A stretch of 10,946 nt of DNA, from NCBI GenBank assembly GCA_003123965.1, contig NNSL01000464.1:1-10946 (forward strand), read 5' to 3'. The notes beneath the pieces are model-generated. The model had not been told where the DNA came from. It made no database searches and was given only the letters and a program-made list of their open reading frames with translations. How positions within the stretch are numbered: the first letter of the stretch is position 1; each line of letters begins with the position of its first letter. This document shows, piece after piece, positions 1 to 7,496 of this stretch. The stretch comes from Balneolaceae bacterium SMO_bin1. GTDB lineage: Bacteria; Bacteroidota; Rhodothermia; Balneolales; Balneolaceae. The translations under genes were made by a program, and so were the position numbers.

Positions 1-308
1 ACATCATTTAGTGATTTAAAAGCCGGTGTAAGGGCTTCCGTAAGTGCTTTTGCACCCAAATACGATCCGCCAATACCGCAAATCACGAACACATCAATCT
101 CCTGACGCAGCTGTTTCGCCAGCGTATCAATCCGCTCAAGTTCGGCATCATTCGGATCAGACAAAATTCGCCGCCACCCCAGCCATTCAGAACCCGGCCC
201 GCTGCCTTCACGCACCATTTGCAGGCTCTGCCTGGCCTTCTGTTCCGCCTTTTCAAGTGCAGATTCATCCAAAAAAGCAGCTGCGTTATCCGCATCAACC
301 TTAAACAT
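1..308 (-). CDS. pgi: Glucose-6-phosphate isomerase, N-terminal part (cut by window edge)
   Basis: Cytoplasmic glycolytic and gluconeogenic enzyme that interconverts glucose 6-phosphate and fructose 6-phosphate. The gene reads leftward from an ATG at 308-306 and stays open to the left edge, giving 102 complete codons and a partial one. The translation begins MFKVDADNAAAF and reaches an ICGIGGSYLGAKALTEAL segment at about residues 76-93. This is the conserved sugar-phosphate-binding glycine-rich loop of the family (the GIGGSxLG signature). About a quarter of a normal bacterial isomerase (around 450-550 residues) is present. A W-rich segment (WLGWRRILSDP, about residues 42-52) precedes it, as expected for the N-terminal helical region. 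No ribosome-binding site is evident. It is divergent from the polyprenyl synthase gene, across a 128-base spacer. Family assignment is secure from the signature; the rest of the enzyme cannot be judged here. Confidence 0.9.
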   Translation of the reverse strand, partial: MFKVDADNAAAFLDESALEKAEQKARQSLQMVREGSGPGSEWLGWRRILSDPNDAELERIDTLAKQLRQEIDVFVICGIGGSYLGAKALTEALTPAFKSLND

Positions 309-436
309 GGAAATTGATTTTAAAACTAATATGTTAAGTTTTCGTTCGACTGAAGGTACTGTAAATGAGAACAGTATAAAACTTCAATATTTATTAAATT
401 TCAACTTCGCAAAATTTAAGCCACGAACTGCCATTA
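309..436. promoter_or_regulatory. Divergent intergenic region, probable promoters for pgi and the envelope operon
   Basis: This A/T-rich spacer separates two divergently transcribed genes, so promoters for both should lie here. A TATAAA hexamer at 375-380 faces the plus-strand operon but has no good -35 partner at normal spacing. I see no clear Bacteroidota-type TAnnTTTG box and no operator-like inverted repeat. The call rests on gene orientation rather than on a defined motif. Confidence 0.3.
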
Positions 437-1456
437 ATGATTGATACTCAATTAAAAGAAGCCTTGAATACGAACGGCGAGCCTCCCGCAGGACTAAAAA
501 ACATTGTTGACCCTCTGCGGGCCGAGCTTGATCAATTTCGGTCTTTTTATCGGGAAACCATTCGCACGGATGTTTTTATGCTGGACAAAATTGTGCAGTA
601 TCTCCTACGTCAAAAAGGCAAGCAGATCCGCCCTACCCTGGTGTTTATGTCGGCCCGGCTTTTTGGACAGGTTAATAAGCGCAGCTTCATTGCCGGAACC
701 ATGATTGAACTTTTGCACACAGCCACGCTCATCCACGATGATGTTGTTGATGAGGCTAATGTACGTCGGGGTTTTTTAAGCATAAATAAAGTATGGCGAA
801 ATAAGGCCGGAGTATTGCTGGGCGATTTCCTTCTGTCTAAAGGGCTGCTTATTGCGCTCGATCATGACGAATTCAAGCTGCTTAAGGTACTCTCCAAGGC
901 AGTCAAAAACATGAGCGAGGGTGAACTGCGCCAACTTAAAGCTGCTCGTCTGTTTAATATGGACGAGGATTATTACTTCAAGGTTATTTCTGAGAAAACA
1001 GCCAGCCTTATTGCCGCCTGCTGTGAATGTGGGGCCGTATCTGTGAGCGATGACAAAGAGCACCATCAACTCATGCACGACATAGGCATGGATATCGGCA
1101 TTGCATTTCAAATTAAGGATGATCTATTCGACTACGGCATGGATGATGTCGGCAAACCTCGTCGCAACGACATTCGCGAACGCAAGGTAACACTTCCCTT
1201 TATCAAGGCACTTGAAAATGCATCAACCATGGGAAAAGTTCGGGCGCGCTATTTGATGTGGAAACGCAATAAATCACGGCGCGATATAGATAATATTGTA
1301 ACATTTGTTCACGAAAATGGCGGCATCCGTTATTCGCAGCAAATTATGCAGCAATACGCCGATCAAGCGAAAGAAAAGCTGGCCGTTTTACCTGAATCGC
1401 CTGAACGAGAGAATTTTGAGCAGCTTATTGATTTTATCATCAACAGAAAGAAGTAG
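437..1456 (+). CDS. Polyprenyl diphosphate synthase (long-chain trans-isoprenyl synthase)
   Basis: Condenses isopentenyl diphosphate units onto an allylic primer to make a long all-trans polyprenyl diphosphate, usually the side-chain precursor of menaquinone or ubiquinone. The 339-residue protein has the full family layout: KGKQIRP (residues 60-66, substrate phosphate binding), the first aspartate-rich motif DDVVD at 101-105, EKTASL around 186-191, and the second aspartate-rich motif DDLFD at 228-232, followed by a basic RERKVTLP segment. The fifth residue before the first DD is a small alanine (HTATLIHDD). In this family a small residue there permits long products, so an octaprenyl- or heptaprenyl-type enzyme (IspB-like) fits better than farnesyl synthase; exact chain length is not readable. 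It starts at ATG 437 without a visible Shine-Dalgarno. It is first in a plus-strand operon, with 14 bases to the LpxH-like gene. Confidence 0.9.
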   Translation: MIDTQLKEALNTNGEPPAGLKNIVDPLRAELDQFRSFYRETIRTDVFMLDKIVQYLLRQKGKQIRPTLVFMSARLFGQVNKRSFIAGTMIELLHTATLIHDDVVDEANVRRGFLSINKVWRNKAGVLLGDFLLSKGLLIALDHDEFKLLKVLSKAVKNMSEGELRQLKAARLFNMDEDYYFKVISEKTASLIAACCECGAVSVSDDKEHHQLMHDIGMDIGIAFQIKDDLFDYGMDDVGKPRRNDIRERKVTLPFIKALENASTMGKVRARYLMWKRNKSRRDIDNIVTFVHENGGIRYSQQIMQQYADQAKEKLAVLPESPERENFEQLIDFIINRKK

Positions 1457-1470
1457 ATACCTAACCGCTG

Positions 1471-2250
1471 ATGCAATCGCGCCTGCCGGCCAACACCAAT
1501 ATAATTTTTATATCTGATGTACATTTCGGGGCTTTTTCTGATGAAAAAAACCAGCTTCTTGAACGGGAGTTAATAAGCCTTATTGATTTTGCCGAACGCG
1601 AAAATTACCAGATTGCTGTTTTAGGAGATTTGTTTGATTACTGGATTGAATATCCCGGCGATGTGCCGCATTTTGGCCAAAATATTCTGCAGCGTTTTAA
1701 AGAATTCCATGATTCAGCACCTGCATCGTTGTATGTAACCGGTAACCACGATAACTGGACATTAGGGCATTTCCGGGATTGCGGATTTGATGTGGAACCT
1801 GACTACCGGCTTTTAACTATAAGTGATTGCAGCATACTACTAATGCATGGCGATGCAACGGGTTCCGCGCCCGACCATCTTCAGCGACCGCTGCTGCATC
1901 GATTCATCAGAAGTGAATCTTTTTTGAACATTTACAGAACCGTATTTTCGCCTGCTATGGGTCTTAGAGTGATGAAAAATTATTCTAAATTCAGTAGAAT
2001 GCTCGGCAGTGAACAATCTGACCCTGAAGAACTGAATTACTGGAGCAAAGAACTTTTAAAAAACAACGATATCGATGTTGTGATTTGCGGACATGATCAT
2101 CGGCCGCGACGCAAAAATTATAACTATGGAACATTTTTTAATTTAGGTACTTTCCATCAACACCGCACCTTGGTTTCATATAATAAGCATGGCTTCTCAC
2201 TCGTTAAGTGGAGTAGCGCTGAAAATAAACTCATCTCAGAAAATTTATAA
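1471..2250 (+). CDS. lpxH: UDP-2,3-diacylglucosamine diphosphatase, LpxH-like metallophosphoesterase
   Basis: Probable fourth step of lipid A synthesis: hydrolysis of UDP-2,3-diacylglucosamine to lipid X and UMP at the inner face of the cytoplasmic membrane. The 259-residue protein carries the ordered metal-binding motifs of calcineurin-like phosphoesterases: SDVHFG (15-20), GDLFDYW (52-58), GNHDNW (91-96), an HGD at 126-128, and GHDHRP (207-212). The GDLFDYW/GNHD pairing and the length match the LpxH family rather than general phosphoesterases. No signal peptide is present. The stretch between HGD and GHDH (about 130-200) contains basic and aromatic residues that in LpxH form the lipid-binding cap. 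Chosen start is ATG 1471, 14 bases after the synthase stop; the DVHFG motif begins only about 15 residues in, so a later start is unlikely. It lies 7 bases before the penicillin-binding protein gene, so the three are probably cotranscribed. The paralogue LpxI is unrelated in sequence and excluded. Confidence 0.85.
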   Translation: MQSRLPANTNIIFISDVHFGAFSDEKNQLLERELISLIDFAERENYQIAVLGDLFDYWIEYPGDVPHFGQNILQRFKEFHDSAPASLYVTGNHDNWTLGHFRDCGFDVEPDYRLLTISDCSILLMHGDATGSAPDHLQRPLLHRFIRSESFLNIYRTVFSPAMGLRVMKNYSKFSRMLGSEQSDPEELNYWSKELLKNNDIDVVICGHDHRPRRKNYNYGTFFNLGTFHQHRTLVSYNKHGFSLVKWSSAENKLISENL

Positions 2251-2257
2251 CTAGTAC

Positions 2258-4573
2258 ATGAGTACAAACGATAACGACATGGATCGATATTTTAACGATC
2301 CTGAATACCGCCGAGAACAAGCAAAATCGGCCGCCCAGTCGAAAAAAAATTCTTCTTTTGAACGCGCTAAAGTCTGGTTCAAGAATCAGAAAAACGTATA
2401 TAAATTTGCAGCAATCACATCTGGAGTGCTGCTTATTGGGGCGATAGCATTTTTATTTACCTCTACCAGGGGCTGCCGTCTATTGAACAGCTCGAAAATC
2501 CGCAGACCGCCACGGCTTCCTTGGTAATGAGTCGCGACGGCGTTGTGCTCGATCGCTATTTTGAAGAAAACCGCACGTATGTGCCTTACGAACAGATTTC
2601 ACCATATGTAGTAAACGCTCTTGTTGCCACCGAAGATCACCGATTTTACGATCACTGGGGCATTGATATGGTGCGCACCCTGGCTATTCCGTATCACTTA
2701 ATTCAGGGTGATATAGAAGGCGGCTCAACCATCACCCAGCAGTTGGCCCGGAACCTTTACAAGAAAATTGGGCGCGACTTTTCGGTGGTGCGCAAACTGC
2801 GGGAAATGATTACCGCCGTTGATATTGAACAGCACTATACCAAGCGCGAAATTATTGAGATGTATCTCAACACCGTTGAATTTCCCAACAGTGCGTTTGG
2901 CATTGAATCGGCCGCACAAATCCACTATGGAAAATCAGCTGAGGATCTGAATCTATCTGAAGCAGCAACTATGATAGGATCGGTAAATGCGGTATATGCT
3001 TACAATCCAAGGCTCTTCCCAGAACGTTCTCAGCAGCGAAGAAATGTTGTATTATATTTAATGAACAAGCGCGGGTTTATTGATGATCAAACCCATACTA
3101 GCCTCCGCCAAGACTCTATTAAGCTAAATTATCATCCCCCTTCCAAAACGGCTACCGACAGCCGCTATTTTGGGCAGTACATCCGCCAAAAAATTGATAG
3201 CTGGGCCCAGGAAAACAATTATGATCTCGACACCGACGGCCTTGTTATTCACACCACCATCGACTCCCGCATGCAGCAGTACGCCGAGCAGGCCGTGCAG
3301 GAAAAACTGGATTCTCTGCAGGTTATATTCGAAAATGAGTGGACATCACCCAACGGGGAATACATGGATCAGTTCTGGGAAGAATATCCCGGCTTTCTGC
3401 GAAGCTTCCTGCGCGAAACCGACCGATACAAAAACGGATTTTCGAAATATAATACCGATCAGGAGTCCGTGGTATTTGATTCACTGTATGCCAATGAATC
3501 ATTTATTGATTCAGTAAAAAGAGCCAGCATGAAACTTGAAGCAGGCTTTGTAGCTATCGATCCCAATAATGGTAACATTCGAGCCTGGATAGGTGGTAAT
3601 AATTATGGAAACGTACAGTTCGATCACGTCTATCAAATGCGCAGACAGACGGGCTCAACGTTCAAGCCTTTTGTATACACAGTAGCCATAGATAACGGTT
3701 TTAAACCGTACCATAAATTTTCAAAATATCCCTCAAGCTTTACTGACAGATCGGGTCGAACCTGGGACCCTAAAGATCCGAGTATACCGGAGGGACCTGA
3801 TGAGATTCCACTTCGGCAAGGTCTTGCAAGAAGCTTGAACTAACGTTACCGTTAATATGCTGCCCGAAATTGCTGGTGCCCCAAATACTGAAAGCCTGGA
3901 AGAGCTGCAGCCGGCGGCACGCAAAATTAAGCAGATGGCCATGAATTTTGGCATTGATTTAAGTGACACGCAGGCGTACCCCTCTATTGCTCTGGGCACG
4001 GCCAAAGCGTCTCTGCTTGAGCTGGTGAGCGCCTATACTACATTTGCCAATCAAGGCGTACATGTTGATCCCATTGCCATTACCCGAATTGAGGATAAGC
4101 AAGGCAACATTGTGAAAGAATACCAACCAGAATCACGCCAGGAAGTTATTAGTCCTGAAACAGCATATACCATGATCGATATGATGCGGGGCGTAATTCG
4201 CGGGGGCGAAGGTTACTACGGAACCGGTGTGAGATTACGAAGTACATACAATGTGCAGCAGGATGTAGCAGGCAAAACAGGTACCACCCAAAATGCAGCA
4301 GACAACTGGTTCGTAGCCATGATGCCTCATTTGGTAATGGGTTCATGGGTTGGCGGTGAAGACCGGCGCATCCGTTTTCCTACCTGGAGCCAAACCGGAC
4401 AGGGAGCCCGTACTGCCCTGCCTATTGTAGGCCGCTTTATAAATCTTGCTTCATCCGACCCTGAGACTGATTGGCAGCGAGCCGGGTTTGAATCGCCTCC
4501 GGGTTACATTATGCCGGAGGAACCGGAAGCAGGCTCAGAAGATTGGCAAAATAATCAGCGAATAGACTGGTAA
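2258..4573 (+). pseudogene. Class A penicillin-binding protein (PBP1A-like), two frame breaks
   Basis: Bifunctional peptidoglycan glycosyltransferase/transpeptidase anchored in the cytoplasmic membrane. It reads as three pieces: 2258-2457, about 2458-3840, and about 3842-4573. Joining them gives roughly 771 residues, normal for the family: a cytoplasmic basic N-terminus, one membrane helix (about 47-68), YLYQGLPSIEQLENP, the GT51 glycosyltransferase domain (ATEDHRFYDHWG with its catalytic Glu near 126, GGSTITQQLARNLY, KREIIEMYLNTVEFPN), a linker, and the transpeptidase domain with STFK (Ser about 467), SLN (about 526-528) and KTGT (about 673-676). Break one lies at a T-rich stretch near 2450-2460 and looks like one missing T. 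Break two is at 3841, where removing one T restores SLNNVTVNM. All catalytic motifs survive, so sequence error is likelier than true inactivation. It is third in the operon, 7 bases after the LpxH-like gene. Confidence 0.88.
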
Positions 4574-4610
4574 AGATATCTATTGCAATGATTATTGCTG
4601 CTTAAACCCA

Positions 4611-5510
4611 TTACTTTTTCGGTGCCCGGCTGTTCATTTGCAATCGGTAAATAGCGTTGGGCGTACTTATATAAAGCTCGCTCTCTCCTTCTGGCCCCCA
4701 TTCAAGATTGGTAGCACGCACGGGCAGCGCTATTTTTTCAAGCTGCTGGCCCTGTGGGCTAAATACATATATGCCGCCGGGCCCGGTCGAATAGAGTCGG
4801 CCTTCTGAATCAACTACCATACCATCGGCCGCTCCTGTTTCATTCACAGCGCCAACACTGGCGAATTTATTTGGCAGCGATACGTTTCCGTCTGAAGTTA
4901 CATCAAAGGAGAGAATTTGACCGGAAGAGAGGTCATTCACATACAAGGTCTGCTCATCGGGTGAAAAAACGATTCCGTTGGGCCGAGCCATCTGGTCATA
5001 AAGCAACTCCACCTGCCCATTCGATTTTAGTCTATATACGCCATTTATTTCAAGCTCTTTCTCTTCCTCACTCACACCAAACGGTGGGTCAGTAAAATAA
5101 ATGACTCCATCCGAACTAACAGCTACATCATTGGGGCTGTTTAGTCGTTTACTCTCATACTCTTCGGCCAATACTTTTAGTGAATCATCCTCAATGGCCG
5201 ATATTTTACCACTGTGCTGCGCTACCACTACCCTATTTTGAGTGGAATCCCATGTTATGCCATTCGAATTTCCCGACGGCGATATAAAAGTACTCGCAGA
5301 TTCTGAACCTGGCTGCCATTTATAAATAGTGTTGGCTGGAATATCGCTAAACAGCAAATAGCCTTCCGGATGCCAAAACGGGCCTTCCGTAAATTCAAAT
5401 CCTTCAACAATAATTTCCGGCTCTGCGGTCTCTTCAACCAGTGATTGACCGTAACTTATGTTGGCTAAAAATCCGATAAGAATAAACAGGAGCAGTGGTA
5501 TACGTTTCAT
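4611..5510 (-). CDS. Exported SMP-30/gluconolactonase-family protein
   Basis: Six-bladed beta-propeller of the SMP-30/gluconolactonase/LRE family, whose characterised members hydrolyse sugar lactones with a divalent metal. I prefer the ATG at 5510 (MKRIPLLLFILIGF...), because it gives a compact Sec signal peptide with cleavage probably after ISYG; an ATG three codons earlier at 5519 is also possible (302 residues). Counting from 5519, candidate metal ligands are Glu45 in FTEGPFWHPEG, Asn130 in LNSPNDVAV and Asp232 in GAADGMVVD. Asn181 in RPNGIVFSPD is the other conserved asparagine. The repeated DG-x-(I/L)-YF/Y pattern marks the propeller blades. The gene is divergent from the sugar dehydrogenase gene and convergent with the penicillin-binding protein gene, 37 bases from its stop. 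Substrate is unknown; the context suggests a periplasmic aldonolactone. Confidence 0.8.
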   Translation of the reverse strand: MKRIPLLLFILIGFLANISYGQSLVEETAEPEIIVEGFEFTEGPFWHPEGYLLFSDIPANTIYKWQPGSESASTFISPSGNSNGITWDSTQNRVVVAQHSGKISAIEDDSLKVLAEEYESKRLNSPNDVAVSSDGVIYFTDPPFGVSEEEKELEINGVYRLKSNGQVELLYDQMARPNGIVFSPDEQTLYVNDLSSGQILSFDVTSDGNVSLPNKFASVGAVNETGAADGMVVDSEGRLYSTGPGGIYVFSPQGQQLEKIALPVRATNLEWGPEGESELYISTPNAIYRLQMNSRAPKK

Positions 5511-5610
5511 AAATTGCATTCAATAACTTTTATGTTCATGTTGATATTGGAATCACTCGTACTGAAACTGCATTAAAAAATCGTGCATTCATAATTAATA
5601 TTGATTAGTG
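5511..5610. promoter_or_regulatory. Divergent intergenic region between lactonase-like and dehydrogenase genes
   Basis: About 100 A/T-rich bases between two divergent exported-protein genes, so promoters for both should lie here. A CATAAT (5590-5595) resembles a -10 element for the plus-strand gene but lacks a convincing -35. I found no clear operator. The call rests mainly on gene orientation. Confidence 0.25.
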
Positions 5611-6924
5611 ATGGAAAATATAAAAAATACTTTACTGCTCATTTTATCGGTATTTATTGTAATTAGTTGTTCAAGCTCTACTGAATCTCCAACTGCACAA
5701 TTGGCTAACTACAATTTCCCTGCAGATAATTCCGGCCTTACCCTTCCCGATGGTTTCAGCGCCATGCAGGTTGCCGACAGTCTTGGGGAGGCGCGCCATA
5801 TGGCCGTTGCAGAAAATGGTGATATATACGTTTCGCTTAGGCGACAAGCCAATGGCGGCGGAATAGTGGCTCTCCGTGATACTGACGGAGACGGGGTAGC
5901 AGACCGAAAAGAGTACTTCGGTGATCATAGCGGAACAGGCATCGGCATCTATAATGGATATCTGTATGCAAGTTCAACTACAGAGGTTTTTCGATATCCG
6001 ATGCCGGAAGACAGCTTAGTGCCTTCGGGTGAACCAGAAATTATCGCGCAGGGATTTCCAGAGCAAAATTCACATGCTTCAAAATCGTTTACGTTCGATA
6101 ACTCCGGCAATATTTATGTGAATGTGGGTGCTCCTTCCAATTCATGTCAGGAAGAAGACCGTGCCGAGCAGTCACCGGGGCAGCAGCCGTGTCCCCTGCT
6201 TGAGCGTCATGCAGGCATTTGGCAATTTAGCGCATCTGAAACAGGTCAAACCCAGCAAGAGGATGGCGTTCGGTATGCAACGGGGCTGCGAAATGTTGTT
6301 GGCTTAGAATGGAATGATGATCAAAACGTACTGTACGTAACTCAGCACGGACGCGATCAGCTGCATGCTAACTGGCCCACGCATTACAGCCAGGAAGAAA
6401 GTGCCGAACTTCCTGCCGAAGCCCTTTATGTTGTTAATGAAGGTGACGATTTCGGATGGCCCTACAGCTACTACGATCAGCGGAAAGACTCACTTATGCT
6501 TGCCCCTGAATACGGCGGTGATGGCGAAAAAAACGCTTAAAGGCACCCAGTATGAAGATCAATTTGAACTACCGGCAACTGCGTTCCCGGGTCACTGGGC
6601 TCCCAATGGGTTAACCTTCTACAACGGGCAGCAATTTCCAGAGCGATTCCATAATGGCGCTTTTATCGCCTGGCATGGATCTTGGAATCGGGCACCGCTA
6701 CCGCAAGAAGGCTATAAAGTAACATTTGTGCCATTTACGGGTGATTCGGCATCAAGTGATTTCGAAGATTTTGCCACTGGTTTTGCAGGCGACGAAACGC
6801 CGCAGCCCGGTCAGCTGATCATCGCCCTACTGGAGTTACTGTTGGACCCAACGGATCGCTGTATGTAAGTGATGATTCCCAGGGAACCATTTGGAGGATA
6901 AGCTATACAGGATCGGATAATTAA
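5611..6924 (+). pseudogene. PQQ-dependent glucose/sorbosone dehydrogenase-family lipoprotein, two frame breaks
   Basis: Beta-propeller of the soluble glucose/sorbosone dehydrogenase family, which oxidises aldoses to lactones using PQQ. Start chosen is ATG 5611 (MENIKNTLL...), in preference to the in-frame GTG just before it. A lipobox VIS-C puts the lipidated cysteine at residue 20, so the protein should be a membrane-anchored lipoprotein. Visible blocks: DTDGDGVADR (about 90-99, a calcium-binding-like loop), HASKSFTFDNSGNIYVNVG (from about 155, including the position of the catalytic-base histidine), a cysteine pair near 179 and 194, RYATGLRNVVGLEW, GWPYSYYD, then GHWAPNGLTFYNG and AWHGSWNRAP in a second frame, and HRPTGVTVGPNGSLYVSDD back in the first frame. 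Break one is an A7 run at 6527-6533 (one A too many). Break two is near 6814 (one base, probably G, missing; QADHRP expected). Joined length is about 437 residues, normal for the family. PQQ use is inferred from family. Confidence 0.82.
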
Positions 6925-6950
6925 TTTCCAATAAGAAAAAATCTGTATGA

Positions 6951-6977
6951 GCCCGGATTGCCACTCCGGGCTTTTTT
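6951..6977 (+). terminator. Intrinsic terminator after the sugar dehydrogenase gene
   Basis: A perfect 7-base G/C-rich stem, GCCCGGA (6951-6957) and TCCGGGC (6965-6971), with a 7-base loop is followed at once by six T (6972-6977). It lies 26 bases after the dehydrogenase stop codon, on the correct strand. The opposing gene ends at 6976, so its stop codon overlaps the T-tract. An A-run at 6935-6940 could give a weaker T-tract for leftward transcripts, but 10 bases away from the stem. Confidence 0.9.
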
Positions 6978-7335
6978 ATTCTTGTATCCATTCTTTGGCC
7001 TTCTGCTTTTCCGCATAGGCAAATGCTTTCACTTTAACTGTAGGCACCAGCGGATCCGATATTTTGGCAAACTGCTGTGCCCATCGGGCATCGGTTACAA
7101 CAGCTTCACGCTCAAATCGCTTGAAATTGGTGAGCCCGAACTTCAAATCCTTAAAGAAAGCTTTCATCTCCATGCCGCCAAAGTTTTTCATTTCTGCATA
7201 AAGACGCACTTTTTCATATTGCTCAAATTTTTCTTCAAAGCGTCTAATCAATTCATCGAACTCGGCCTCAGTAATTTTTCCGTCTATTTCTATCCCTACA
7301 ATATTGCTGTCCTCAAAATCGATAAACTGAATCAT
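6976..7335 (-). CDS. SpoIIAA-like (STAS-fold) protein
   Basis: A 119-residue cytoplasmic protein resembling the SpoIIAA-like family (PF11964), a STAS-fold group usually found as stand-alone domains of unknown role. The pattern fits: a first strand pair with VGIEIDGKITEAEFDEL (about 13-29), an amphipathic acidic helix (about 24-42), a strand VRLYAEMKNFGG (about 43-54), a helix FKDLKFGLTNFKRFER, then VVTDARWAQQFAKI (about 79-92) and a final strand with VKAFAYAEKQKAKEWI at 102-117. The last motif matches the usual C-terminal end of the family (lateral pressure on a tryptophan near the end of the helix). There is no signal peptide, membrane helix or catalytic motif. The serine phosphorylated in true SpoIIAA anti-sigma antagonists is not identifiable, and no sigma factor or anti-sigma gene lies nearby, so a sporulation or partner-switching role should not be assumed. 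It is convergent with the dehydrogenase gene and divergent from the metal transporter gene. Confidence 0.75.
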   Translation of the reverse strand: MIQFIDFEDSNIVGIEIDGKITEAEFDELIRRFEEKFEQYEKVRLYAEMKNFGGMEMKAFFKDLKFGLTNFKRFEREAVVTDARWAQQFAKISDPLVPTVKVKAFAYAEKQKAKEWIQE

Positions 7336-7496
7336 ACCACTCTCTCTGTTTTTGGAATTTACTTTGCAATTTTAGAGAAAATATTTGTATTAAATTAGAG
7401 AAATATTTCTCAATAATCATAGCTCCGTTGTTTCATCTTTAAATAATTTATGTGATGTTGGGTACGATTTATAATTATTAAAAAGATATAAGTTCT
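7336..7496. promoter_or_regulatory. Divergent intergenic region upstream of the transporter operon
   Basis: A strongly A/T-rich 161-base spacer between the divergent SpoIIAA-like and transporter genes. A perfect TATAAT at 7470-7475 sits 21 bases before the transporter ATG and could be a -10 element. The matching -35 position is poor, so only the location is suggestive. No metal-responsive operator or riboswitch-like structure was apparent. Confidence 0.3.

Noticed and set aside
44..304. An 86-codon plus-strand open frame at the left edge.
   Set aside because: It is antisense to glucose-6-phosphate isomerase, whose GIGGSYLGAK signature is unambiguous on the minus strand.
2450..2460. T-rich TTT TTA TTT might be a -1 slippery site producing the full penicillin-binding protein.
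   Set aside because: The direction (-1) would fit, but the site is not a canonical heptamer, and the gene has a second break at 3841 that no slippage explains, so recoding is not the simplest view.
4585..4598. GCAAT-GATT-ATTGC inverted repeat between the convergent penicillin-binding protein and SMP-30-like genes, a possible terminator.
   Set aside because: Only five A/T-rich base pairs and no adjoining T-tract; too weak to call.
6526..6540. The A7 run reads as A AAA AAC in the zero frame, which looks like a programmed -1 frameshift heptamer.
   Set aside because: The downstream coding frame needs a +1 (or -2) change, not -1, so slippage at this heptamer would give the wrong frame. A second, non-slippery break in the same gene also favours sequence error.
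6958..7398. A 146-codon plus-strand open frame opposite the SpoIIAA-like gene.
   Set aside because: Its composition is that of an antisense shadow (runs of F, L, H) and it begins inside the terminator; the minus-strand frame matches a known family.
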